Of a stretch of DNA of 5,037 nucleotides, positions 1-5,037 are shown piece by piece. The notes under the pieces were generated by a model. It made no database searches. It saw only the letters and a list, made by a program, of their open reading frames with translations, and had not been told where the DNA came from. Source of the DNA: Cellvibrionaceae bacterium (GTDB taxonomy: Bacteria; Pseudomonadota; Gammaproteobacteria; Pseudomonadales; Cellvibrionaceae); assembly GCA_027012915.1 (NCBI GenBank), contig JALUYN010000707.1, forward strand, positions 1 to 5,037, given 5' to 3'. The translations under genes and the position numbers were made by a program. Every line of letters starts with the position of its first letter. Position 1 is the stretch's first letter.

Positions 1-86
1 ACCCCCGCGTATTTGCCCCGCTGACCCCAAGTGAGGTACAACAGCGTCTGACGCCACTGCTCGACTCATCAACCCCCTGCCGCTGA
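1..86 (+). CDS. waaC: 3' end of upstream gene, probably LPS heptosyltransferase I (partial)
   Basis: Only the last 27 codons and the TGA stop at 84-86 are visible; the first complete codon is at 3. The other two forward frames stop at 24 and 34, so this frame is the longest open into the waaG junction. The tail reads as a helix of the type that ends glycosyltransferase-9 heptosyltransferases (T-P-S-E-V-Q-Q-R-L, then a short loose tail). In Pseudomonas-type core loci the gene just upstream of waaG is waaC, which transfers the first L-glycero-D-manno-heptose onto Kdo2-lipid A at the cytoplasmic face of the inner membrane. The identification rests mainly on position, because no catalytic residue is in view. 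A different upstream gene ending at 24 or 34 cannot be excluded. Confidence 0.5.
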   Translation, partial: PRVFAPLTPSEVQQRLTPLLDSSTPCR

Positions 87-97
87 ACAGCAATATC

Positions 98-101
98 GGA
101 G
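98..101 (+). promoter_or_regulatory. Ribosome binding site of waaG
   Basis: GGAG lies 5 bases before the GTG at 107, in the 20-base gap after the upstream stop. Together with the close match of the encoded N-terminus to E. coli WaaG, it supports GTG at 107 as the true start. Confidence 0.6.
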
Positions 102-106
102 CCCCC

Positions 107-1243
107 GTGAAACTCGCTTTTGCACTCTATAAGTACTTTCCCTATGGGGGGCTGCAACGAGACTTGCTGCGCATCGCCGAGGCCTGTTTCAAACGCGGCT
201 GTAGCATTCGCGTTTACACCTTCCAATGGCAGGGCGAATGCCCTGACTGGATAGAATTGGTGGAGGTTAAAAAGCAAGGCTGGAGCAGTCAGTCCAAGAA
301 CAAGGCCTTCACCCGCAGCGTGCAGGATCACATCGCCAAGCATCCGGTAGACGCGCTAGTGGGCTTCAATAAAATGCCCGGACTGGATGTCTACTACGCC
401 GCCGATGGTTGTTACGAAGCGCGAGTTACCGAACTCTATGGCAATCTCTATCGCCTTGGTGGACGCTACCGTCACTTCTCTGCGTATGAAAGTGCCGTGT
501 TTGGTGCTGACAGCAGTACGGAGATCCTGATGATTTCCCAACTGCAAATACCCATCTTCCAAAAATTCTACGGCACACCCGATCAACGCTTGCACATGCT
601 TCCCCCGGGCATCGCTCGCGATCGAGTTGCGCCAGACAACGCCGCCGATATCCGAGCTGAATTTCGCCGCGAGTTCAATATCGCGGACGACGAGCAACTG
701 TTGCTGATGGTGGGCTCCGGGTTTAAAACCAAAGGCGTGGACCGCTGCGTCGACAGCTGGGCGAAACTGCCCGCCAGCCTGCGTCAAAAAACCCGCCTGT
801 TCGTGATTGGCCAGGACAACCCTCGAGCCATTAAACGACAGGTGAAGAACCTTGGTCTCGAAACCCAATTTGAGATTTTTTCCGGTCGCGATGATGTTCC
901 GCGCTTTTTGCTCGGCGCCGATTTACTGGTGCATCCGGCACGCCATGAAAACACGGGAACCGTTCTGGTTGAGGCTCTGGTTGCCGGGCTGCCTGTACTG
1001 GTAACCGACGTCTGCGGTTACGCCCATTACATTGAAGAGGCCGAAATGGGACGGGTTATTCCTTCGCCATTTTCTGAAAATGCACTGACCCGAGAGCTGC
1101 AGGAACTATTGAGCACCTCGGCGCAAACCCGAGAGCAGTGGCGTCAGCGGGGCCGAGAATTCGCCTCAACCACCGATGTCTACAGCATGCCGGAAGCTGC
1201 CGCTGAGCACATCCTGCGCTTCGCAGAGGCTCGTCGCGGATGA
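107..1243 (+). CDS. waaG: LPS core glycosyltransferase WaaG (GT4 family)
   Basis: This 378-residue protein is nearly the same length as E. coli WaaG (374). WaaG is a peripheral inner-membrane GT-B enzyme that adds the first outer-core hexose to heptose II. The donor is UDP-glucose in E. coli, while the corresponding sugar in Pseudomonas is galactosamine, so the donor here is not certain. The start LYKYFPYGGLQRD (residues 7-19) is the WaaG signature and carries the acceptor-side Gly-Gly and Asp19. The C-terminal Rossmann domain has GSGFKTKG at 203-210, with the donor-phosphate-binding lysine. HPARHENTGTVLVEA at 276-290 supplies the EX7E pair E281/E289 of retaining GT4 enzymes. Residues 101-131 are rich in Tyr and Arg and correspond to the membrane-interacting region described for E. 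coli WaaG. The GTG start is preceded by GGAG at 98-101. The stop overlaps waaP by 4 bases (ATGA), suggesting coupled translation. Confidence 0.96.
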   Translation: MKLAFALYKYFPYGGLQRDLLRIAEACFKRGCSIRVYTFQWQGECPDWIELVEVKKQGWSSQSKNKAFTRSVQDHIAKHPVDALVGFNKMPGLDVYYAADGCYEARVTELYGNLYRLGGRYRHFSAYESAVFGADSSTEILMISQLQIPIFQKFYGTPDQRLHMLPPGIARDRVAPDNAADIRAEFRREFNIADDEQLLLMVGSGFKTKGVDRCVDSWAKLPASLRQKTRLFVIGQDNPRAIKRQVKNLGLETQFEIFSGRDDVPRFLLGADLLVHPARHENTGTVLVEALVAGLPVLVTDVCGYAHYIEEAEMGRVIPSPFSENALTRELQELLSTSAQTREQWRQRGREFASTTDVYSMPEAAAEHILRFAEARRG

Positions 1244-2034
1244 AGCTGGAACTCAACCCAATTTTTGAGCACTTATGGCAGGGCAAGGACCCGTTTGCCG
1301 AAGTCGATCGCCTGGAAGGCAAAGTCTATCGCCAGCTCGAAGGGCGCAGAACTCTGCGCTTTGAAACCGACGGTAAAGGTTACTTTCTCAAGTCGCACAA
1401 GGGCGTCGGCTGGAAAGAGATTTTCAAGAACTGGGCACAGCTGCGCGCACCTATTCTCGGCGCCACTCACGAAAGAGATGCTATTGCTGCACTCGACAAC
1501 GCTGGCATCGGCACCATGACCATGGCCGCGTTTGGCTGCCGCGGCAGCAACCCGGCACAACAGGAATCCTTCATCATTACCGAAGCCATTGAGCCCTCAA
1601 TTTCTCTGGAGGACCTGGCTATCCAATGGCGTCAACAGCCACCCAGCATCCAGGAAAAACGGCGCTTGCTGATGGAAGTTTGTGATATCACGCGACGCAT
1701 GCACGCCGCAGGCGTCAACCATCGTGATTTTTATATTTGTCACTTTCTGCTGCCCCTGGAAGGTAACGACCGAAGTTTGAAACTGATAGACCTGCATCGC
1801 GCACTGATTCACGCCGACTTGCCATTCCGCTGGCGCCTCAAAGATCTGGCCAGTCTTTACTACTCGGCGATGGATGTACCCTTAACCCGCGGAGATAAAA
1901 TGCGCTTTATTAAGGCCTACACCGGCCTGCCACTGCGGCAGGCGCTTGAACAGGACCGCGCCCTTTGGCGAGCCGTCAGAAAAAAAGCCAAGAAGCTCTA
2001 CAAGAAAGCGCTGCGCAAAGGGATTGTTCGCTGA
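1240..2034 (+). CDS. waaP: LPS core heptose I kinase WaaP
   Basis: This 264-residue protein is close to the length of Pseudomonas and E. coli WaaP. WaaP is a cytoplasmic, eukaryotic-like kinase that phosphorylates heptose I of the inner core (O-4), using ATP. Visible kinase elements are the beta-3 lysine in YFLKSHKG (K51), a probable alpha-C glutamate in THERDA (E78), and the catalytic loop HRDFYICH at 161-168 with D163 as catalytic Asp. LKLIDLHRA (180-188) follows, with metal-binding D184. His168 takes the place of the usual catalytic-loop Asn, as is normal for WaaP. The RLKDLA helix (199-204) is shared with the next gene product. The last about 20 residues are strongly basic, suggesting contact with a membrane or an acidic partner. 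The ATG at 1240 lies inside the waaG stop, with AGAGG at 1225-1229 as ribosome binding site. The next gene overlaps by one base. Heptose phosphates cross-link LPS through divalent cations, and waaP is essential in P. aeruginosa. Confidence 0.95.
   Translation: MKLELNPIFEHLWQGKDPFAEVDRLEGKVYRQLEGRRTLRFETDGKGYFLKSHKGVGWKEIFKNWAQLRAPILGATHERDAIAALDNAGIGTMTMAAFGCRGSNPAQQESFIITEAIEPSISLEDLAIQWRQQPPSIQEKRRLLMEVCDITRRMHAAGVNHRDFYICHFLLPLEGNDRSLKLIDLHRALIHADLPFRWRLKDLASLYYSAMDVPLTRGDKMRFIKAYTGLPLRQALEQDRALWRAVRKKAKKLYKKALRKGIVR
2018..2023 (+). promoter_or_regulatory. Ribosome binding site deciding the wapP-like start
   Basis: AAGGGA lies 10 bases before the ATG at 2034, inside the last codons of waaP. 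The open frame extends upstream to a TTG at 1965. That longer form would overlap waaP by 70 bases, and its extra 23 residues look like shadow sequence, so the ATG at 2034 is preferred. Confidence 0.5.
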
Positions 2035-2777
2035 TGTGGATTAACAATATTTCTACCGAACAACCGCAGGCTCATCAGGCCTTCAGCTCTCTTGAAGCTG
2101 TATTTGCTTTAGAGGGCGAAGTGGTTACCAAGAGCGGTCTGTGCACCGTAACGCGGGTGATGCTCGACAATCGCACCTATTACATCAAGAAATATCAGAG
2201 GTCCGGAGAGGGCCTATCGGTACTGGCAATCCTGAGCAAAGCCCGCAGGGAGTGGTCTAACCTCCTGACATTCAGCCAATGGGGGTTGCCCGCGGCACAG
2301 CTCGCCGCCTATGGAGAACAACCGCGCTGGAAGCTTCCCCGCAAAGCCGTAGTCATCACCCGCGGCATCGACTGCGCACCGGACCTCGCTCAACTCTACA
2401 AAGAAAACGCAGCGGAGCTGCGCGATCCGCAATGGGTGAGGGCGGTCTCCTCACAAGTAGCCCACGCGACGCGGGTCATGCACCAACACAATTTTGCCCA
2501 CAACGACTGGAAATGGCGCAATATCCTGGTGCGCAATACTCCGAACGGGCCAGAGATGTTTATGATCGACTGTCCCGCCGGCCAGCGCTGGCCATGGCCG
2601 TTCTTCGAGTATCGACGCGTCAAGGATCTGGCCTGTCTGGACAAGGTTGCCAACAAGGTGCTGAGCCGCACCCAGCGACTGCGCTTTTACCTGGAGTACT
2701 GTCAGCGCCAACGCCTGAACAAAGAGGACAAGGCTGTCATTCACAAAATTACTGGTTTCTTCAAGGGGCGAGAATAA
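2034..2777 (+). CDS. wapP: WaaP/InaA-family LPS core kinase, WapP-like
   Basis: Starting at the ATG at 2034, this encodes 247 residues of a lipopolysaccharide kinase (Kdo/WaaP family, PF06293). Key elements are the beta-3 lysine in YYIKKY (K52 or K53), a probable alpha-C glutamate in RREW (E73), and the catalytic loop HNDWKWRNIL at 156-165 with D158 and N163. MFMIDCPAG (176-183) follows, with metal-binding D179. All residues for phosphotransfer are present, so it should be active. Its position directly after waaP matches P. aeruginosa PA5008 (wapP), a core kinase proposed to act on heptose II; the exact site here is inferred. RRVKDLA (194-200) parallels RLKDLA in WaaP, supporting common ancestry. 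It overlaps the waaP stop by one base (TGATG) and its own TAA directly abuts the next ATG. There is no signal peptide or membrane segment; the protein is expected in the cytoplasm, near the inner membrane. Confidence 0.88.
   Translation: MWINNISTEQPQAHQAFSSLEAVFALEGEVVTKSGLCTVTRVMLDNRTYYIKKYQRSGEGLSVLAILSKARREWSNLLTFSQWGLPAAQLAAYGEQPRWKLPRKAVVITRGIDCAPDLAQLYKENAAELRDPQWVRAVSSQVAHATRVMHQHNFAHNDWKWRNILVRNTPNGPEMFMIDCPAGQRWPWPFFEYRRVKDLACLDKVANKVLSRTQRLRFYLEYCQRQRLNKEDKAVIHKITGFFKGRE
2763..2768 (+). promoter_or_regulatory. Ribosome binding site of the wapQ-like gene
   Basis: AAGGGG ends 9 bases before the ATG at 2778 and lies within the final codons of the preceding gene. The stop TAA at 2775-2777 touches the start codon, so a terminating ribosome could restart here. 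Confidence 0.55.
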
Positions 2778-3548
2778 ATGACGCGCTCCTATTGCTCAGA
2801 GGCGTTTCACGCGCTGCTCGTCCAGGCCCAACTCGATAGCTTTGAGGCCTTGTGGCAGCTCGATCTGGAATCGGTCGACGACCCCAATCATGAGCGAGGC
2901 GGCTGGAGTCGCGTGTGCCGCCTGGAACTGAATAACTCGCAAGGTGATCCGGAAGCCTTCTATATCAAGCTGCAGTCCAACCACTGCTCTCGCAGCTGGC
3001 GACGTCCCTTTGGTGAACCTACATTCGCCCGCGAATACCGCAATATTCGTACTTACCAAGCTCATGCAGTGCCGGCACTGGATGCTGTCTTTTACCAGGA
3101 GCGGATCCAAGCCGGGGAGAAACAAGCCATATTGATTACCCGAGCACTGGATAACTATCGCCCGTTGTCGGATCTTGTGGAAGGCTGGCAGGACGCCCCT
3201 TTGGGACTGAGAAGGGCAACGGTCAAACACACCGCCAAACTGGTTGGACGCTTGCACGCAGCGCGCCTTACCCACCACTGCCTTTACCCCAAGCACATCT
3301 ATATCAATACCGAGCTGAATGAACCCGCGCGCTTGATCGACCTTGAGAAAACACGAACTCAACTGCTCCGTAAGCGCGAATGCGTCGCCGATCTCGCCGC
3401 TCTGCTAAGACGCTGGAAAACACTGGAAGATGAAGAGCGCATGCGCTTTCTGACCCACTATCTCAAGGTCAATGATCTGAATATCAGCAGCGAGGCCTTG
3501 ATGCGTGAATTCTTCCTGCGCAAGAAGAACAAAGAGGCGCGACGATGA
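2778..3548 (+). CDS. wapQ: InaA-type LPS kinase family protein, WapQ-like, with altered catalytic loop
   Basis: This 256-residue member of the WaaP/InaA kinase family sits where P. aeruginosa has PA5007 (wapQ). Recognisable elements are the beta-3 lysine in AFYIKLQSNH (K64), alpha-C glutamate in FAREYRNIR (E86), an ILITRAL segment (118-124) at the hinge, and RLIDLEKTR (185-193) with metal-binding D188. The catalytic loop reads THHCLYPKHIYI (165-176). Where active kinases have HRD it has H166-H167-C168, so the catalytic Asp is replaced by Cys, and His173 takes the place of the loop Asn. The LYPKHI pattern is, from memory, typical of InaA-like proteins, so this is probably a subfamily trait and not a mutation. 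The protein may be a pseudokinase, an accessory subunit of the neighbouring kinases, or an enzyme with a shifted base. It ends in a basic tail (FFLRKKNKEARR, 245-256). The ATG directly follows the previous stop, and its TGA overlaps the next ATG by 4 bases. Confidence 0.85.
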   Translation: MTRSYCSEAFHALLVQAQLDSFEALWQLDLESVDDPNHERGGWSRVCRLELNNSQGDPEAFYIKLQSNHCSRSWRRPFGEPTFAREYRNIRTYQAHAVPALDAVFYQERIQAGEKQAILITRALDNYRPLSDLVEGWQDAPLGLRRATVKHTAKLVGRLHAARLTHHCLYPKHIYINTELNEPARLIDLEKTRTQLLRKRECVADLAALLRRWKTLEDEERMRFLTHYLKVNDLNISSEALMREFFLRKKNKEARR

Positions 3549-4921
3549 ATCTCAAATCCCTGGGTCAGGCCGGTCGAACACCAGAGTTGCCTGTAACACT
3601 GGAGTTAGCCCAGGGCCCTCTGCAATTGCATCAATGGCTGCGAACCCTACCCGGAAAGCGCTATGTAGCCAAAGGCACATTTAGCGGCAATACCGTTCTT
3701 GCCAAGCTTTGGATCGGTCCGCGAGGCGCCACTAAACTCAAAGAAGAACAGCGCGGCACCGCACTGCTGCAGAATAAGCAACTCACAACGCCAAACATTA
3801 TTGCATCAGGCGTCGAGAGCGACGGCGCCTGGCAACTGAATCAGTGGCTTGACCAGGCGCAGACGCTGCAACAAGTTCTCGGACTGAAAACTGGCGATAT
3901 TGAGCTCGATAGCCCACCGCCGCTCGAACCCCTGAGCGCTGTCGCCAAATTGCTGAGCAGCATGCATAGCTGCGGCGCAGTTCAGGATGACATTCACCCC
4001 GGCAATTTTTTGTGGGCCGAGCAGCAATGGTGGATTGTCGATGCCGCCGATGTTCACCCTATCAACACAGAGCGGGATGCCTTCGAGAATCTCGGGACCT
4101 TTCTCGCGCAACTTCCCGAAAACTGGCAGGACTCTGTTCTCAGCAGCTATGGTCTGAAACCCCATACGGAACAGGCCAATACTGCTCTGATCCAATCCCA
4201 ACAATGGCGCTCCCACCGAGCCCAAGACCTGGCCAAAAAGAGCCTGCGTGACTGCACGTTATTTCAGGTCAACCGGAACTTTCGCAGTTTCGAAAGCCAA
4301 TGGCGTGATGACCGTCTCGACCTCGGTCAATTGGACGAAAAACTTAACACCGGGAAATTGCTAAAAGACGGAGGCAGCGCCACCGTTGGCCTGATAGAAT
4401 ACGCCGGGCGCAAACTGGTGCTAAAACGCTACAATCTGAAAAACTGGCGTCATTGGCTAAAGCGCTTCTGGCGCCCCACGCGAGCCTGGCACAGCTGGTG
4501 GGCTGGGCACCGTTTGCGAGCATTGGGGGTATCCACACCCAAACCTGTAGCATTGCGAGAAGAGCGATGGGGCTATTGCCGCGGCAGAGGTTATTTGTTG
4601 ACCGAAGTCGCACCCGGTCAGGATATTCTCGCTACCTGCCAGGACGAAGCCAGCACCCGCAAAGTGGCACTGCAAATTCGTCGATTACTGGAGATCTTTG
4701 TCCAAGACAAGATCAGCCATGGAGATTTTAAAGGCACCAATCTGATGTGGGACGGCCATCTGCATCTGATCGACCTGGATGCGGTGCAGTGGCATAAAAG
4801 CCACGAATCCTGGCGAAAGGCATTTAACAAGGACATTGAGCGCTTGCTGCGCAACTGGCCACAGGGCTCAATGCAACACCGGCTGATGTCAGAGCTGGTT
4901 AAAGATTCAATAAAGTACTGA
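3545..4921 (+). CDS. Two-domain LPS-core-associated kinase-like protein (PA5006-like)
   Basis: This 458-residue protein contains two successive kinase-like folds of the WaaP/InaA superfamily, so it is nearly twice the length of its neighbours. The N-terminal domain (about 25-200) has a beta-3 lysine in VLAKLW (K54), catalytic loop QDDIHPGNFLW (147-157) with D149 and N154, and WIVDAADV (163-170) with D166. After a linker at roughly 205-260, the C-terminal domain (about 265-458) has a possible Gly loop KDGGSATV (274-281), beta-3 lysine in LVLKRYN (K294), loop HGDFKGTNLMW (392-402) with D394 and N399, and LIDLDAV (408-414) with D410. Both halves therefore keep the main catalytic residues. The C-terminal half lacks a clear alpha-C Glu and has six Trp within 301-319. 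Position and architecture match P. aeruginosa PA5006, a putative core kinase of unsettled substrate. The ATG at 3545 overlaps the previous stop (ATGA), with AAGAGG at 3532-3537. No membrane segment is evident. Confidence 0.87.
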   Translation: MNLKSLGQAGRTPELPVTLELAQGPLQLHQWLRTLPGKRYVAKGTFSGNTVLAKLWIGPRGATKLKEEQRGTALLQNKQLTTPNIIASGVESDGAWQLNQWLDQAQTLQQVLGLKTGDIELDSPPPLEPLSAVAKLLSSMHSCGAVQDDIHPGNFLWAEQQWWIVDAADVHPINTERDAFENLGTFLAQLPENWQDSVLSSYGLKPHTEQANTALIQSQQWRSHRAQDLAKKSLRDCTLFQVNRNFRSFESQWRDDRLDLGQLDEKLNTGKLLKDGGSATVGLIEYAGRKLVLKRYNLKNWRHWLKRFWRPTRAWHSWWAGHRLRALGVSTPKPVALREERWGYCRGRGYLLTEVAPGQDILATCQDEASTRKVALQIRRLLEIFVQDKISHGDFKGTNLMWDGHLHLIDLDAVQWHKSHESWRKAFNKDIERLLRNWPQGSMQHRLMSELVKDSIKY

Positions 4922-4922
4922 A

Positions 4923-4937
4923 AGTGAGGTTCACCTC
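4923..4937 (+). promoter_or_regulatory. Ribosome binding site and small hairpin before the carbamoyltransferase gene
   Basis: AAGTGAGG (4922-4929) is a good ribosome binding site, ending 8 bases before the GTG at 4938. GAGG (4926-4929) can pair with CCTC (4934-4937) around the loop TTCA. The downstream arm CACCTC copies the anti-Shine-Dalgarno sequence of 16S rRNA. The hairpin would hide the site until a ribosome ending at the stop at 4919-4921 opens it. The pairing is seen directly; the regulatory role is inferred. Confidence 0.4.
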
Positions 4938-5037
4938 GTGTCATTAATTGTTTTGGGCCTGTCTGGTGCCCTGAGTCACGACCCGTCAGCAGCGCTGTAC
5001 ATAGACGGCAAATTGGTTGCCGCTGCAGAAGAAGAGC
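4938..5037 (+). CDS. Carbamoyltransferase, NodU/CmcH family, N-terminal part (partial)
   Basis: Thirty-three codons are visible before the window ends. The residues GLSGALSHDPSAALYIDG (7-24), followed by KLVAAAEEE, are the hallmark opening of O-carbamoyltransferases of the NodU/CmcH/TobZ family. In these, an N-terminal Kae1-like ASKHA domain and a YrdC-like activity transfer a carbamoyl group from carbamoyl phosphate and ATP; complete members usually run to over 500 residues. In P. aeruginosa the gene following the PA5006 kinase is PA5005 (wapO), held responsible for the 7-O-carbamoyl group on heptose II of the core, and the same role is likely here. The GTG at 4938 is chosen because it has a good ribosome binding site (4922-4929) and no in-frame ATG gives the full N-terminal strand. 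It lies 16 bases after the preceding stop, so it is in the same operon. Confidence 0.88.
   Translation, partial: MSLIVLGLSGALSHDPSAALYIDGKLVAAAEEE

Noticed and set aside
87..106. Possible promoter in the gap before waaG
   Set aside because: Only 20 bases, with no -35/-10 pair; it holds just the ribosome binding site.
356..868. 170-codon open frame on the minus strand opposite waaG
   Set aside because: Antisense to an unmistakable WaaG; no family resemblance in its translation and no operon context on the minus strand.
1965..2033. Upstream extension of the wapP-like gene to a TTG at 1965
   Set aside because: It would overlap waaP by 70 bases; the added residues resemble shadow sequence, while the ATG at 2034 has a ribosome binding site and one-base coupling to the waaP stop.
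2279..2839. 186-codon plus-strand open frame overlapping the wapP-like gene and the start of the wapQ-like gene
   Set aside because: Low-complexity Arg/Ser/Gln/Pro translation typical of an out-of-frame reading; the overlapping frames carry complete kinase motifs.
2796..3362. 188-codon open frame on the minus strand opposite the wapQ-like gene
   Set aside because: It lies wholly antisense to a gene with clear kinase motifs, has no recognisable domain, and reads as a GC-biased shadow.
4922..4937. Possible terminator between the two-domain kinase and carbamoyltransferase genes
   Set aside because: The stem is only 4-5 pairs, has no following T run, and overlaps a ribosome binding site, so termination is unlikely.
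1..5037. Mobile element, defence system or CRISPR array
   Set aside because: No transposase, integrase, inverted-repeat pair, regularly spaced repeat or tRNA-like sequence seen; all genes fit one conserved LPS core operon of consistent style.

Overview
The window is a stretch of a lipopolysaccharide (LPS) core-oligosaccharide operon from a Gram-negative gammaproteobacterium. Gene order and protein sequences match the Pseudomonas-type core locus: waaC, waaG, waaP, two further WaaP/InaA-family kinases, a two-domain kinase, then a carbamoyltransferase. Base composition looks moderate (roughly mid-50s % GC by eye, not computed). That is lower than typical Pseudomonas and would suit a marine pseudomonad-like lineage such as the Cellvibrionales, but this placement is an inference.

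Layout, all on the + strand. Positions 1-86 hold the 3' end of an upstream gene, probably waaC (heptosyltransferase I). Positions 107-1243 are waaG (core glycosyltransferase, GTG start). Positions 1240-2034 are waaP (heptose I kinase). Positions 2034-2777 are a wapP-like kinase, and 2778-3548 are a wapQ/InaA-like kinase whose catalytic Asp is replaced by Cys. Positions 3545-4921 encode a 458-residue protein with two kinase-like domains. Positions 4938-5037 are the 5' end of a NodU/CmcH-type carbamoyltransferase that runs off the window. Coding density is almost complete: the only gaps are 20 bp before waaG and 16 bp before the carbamoyltransferase. The other junctions overlap by 1 or 4 bases or abut. 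I see no promoter, terminator, RNA gene, mobile element or CRISPR array, so transcription presumably starts upstream and continues past the right edge.

Together the genes build and decorate the inner core on the cytoplasmic face of the inner membrane. The heptosyltransferase adds heptose to Kdo2-lipid A, and WaaG adds the first outer-core hexose. The kinases phosphorylate the heptoses, and the carbamoyltransferase probably carbamoylates heptose II, as in Pseudomonas. The window is a recognisable conserved locus, not an undescribed system. The points most worth a second look are the graded divergence of catalytic motifs across five kinase folds in four adjacent genes, and a small hairpin that could hide the ribosome binding site of the carbamoyltransferase gene.
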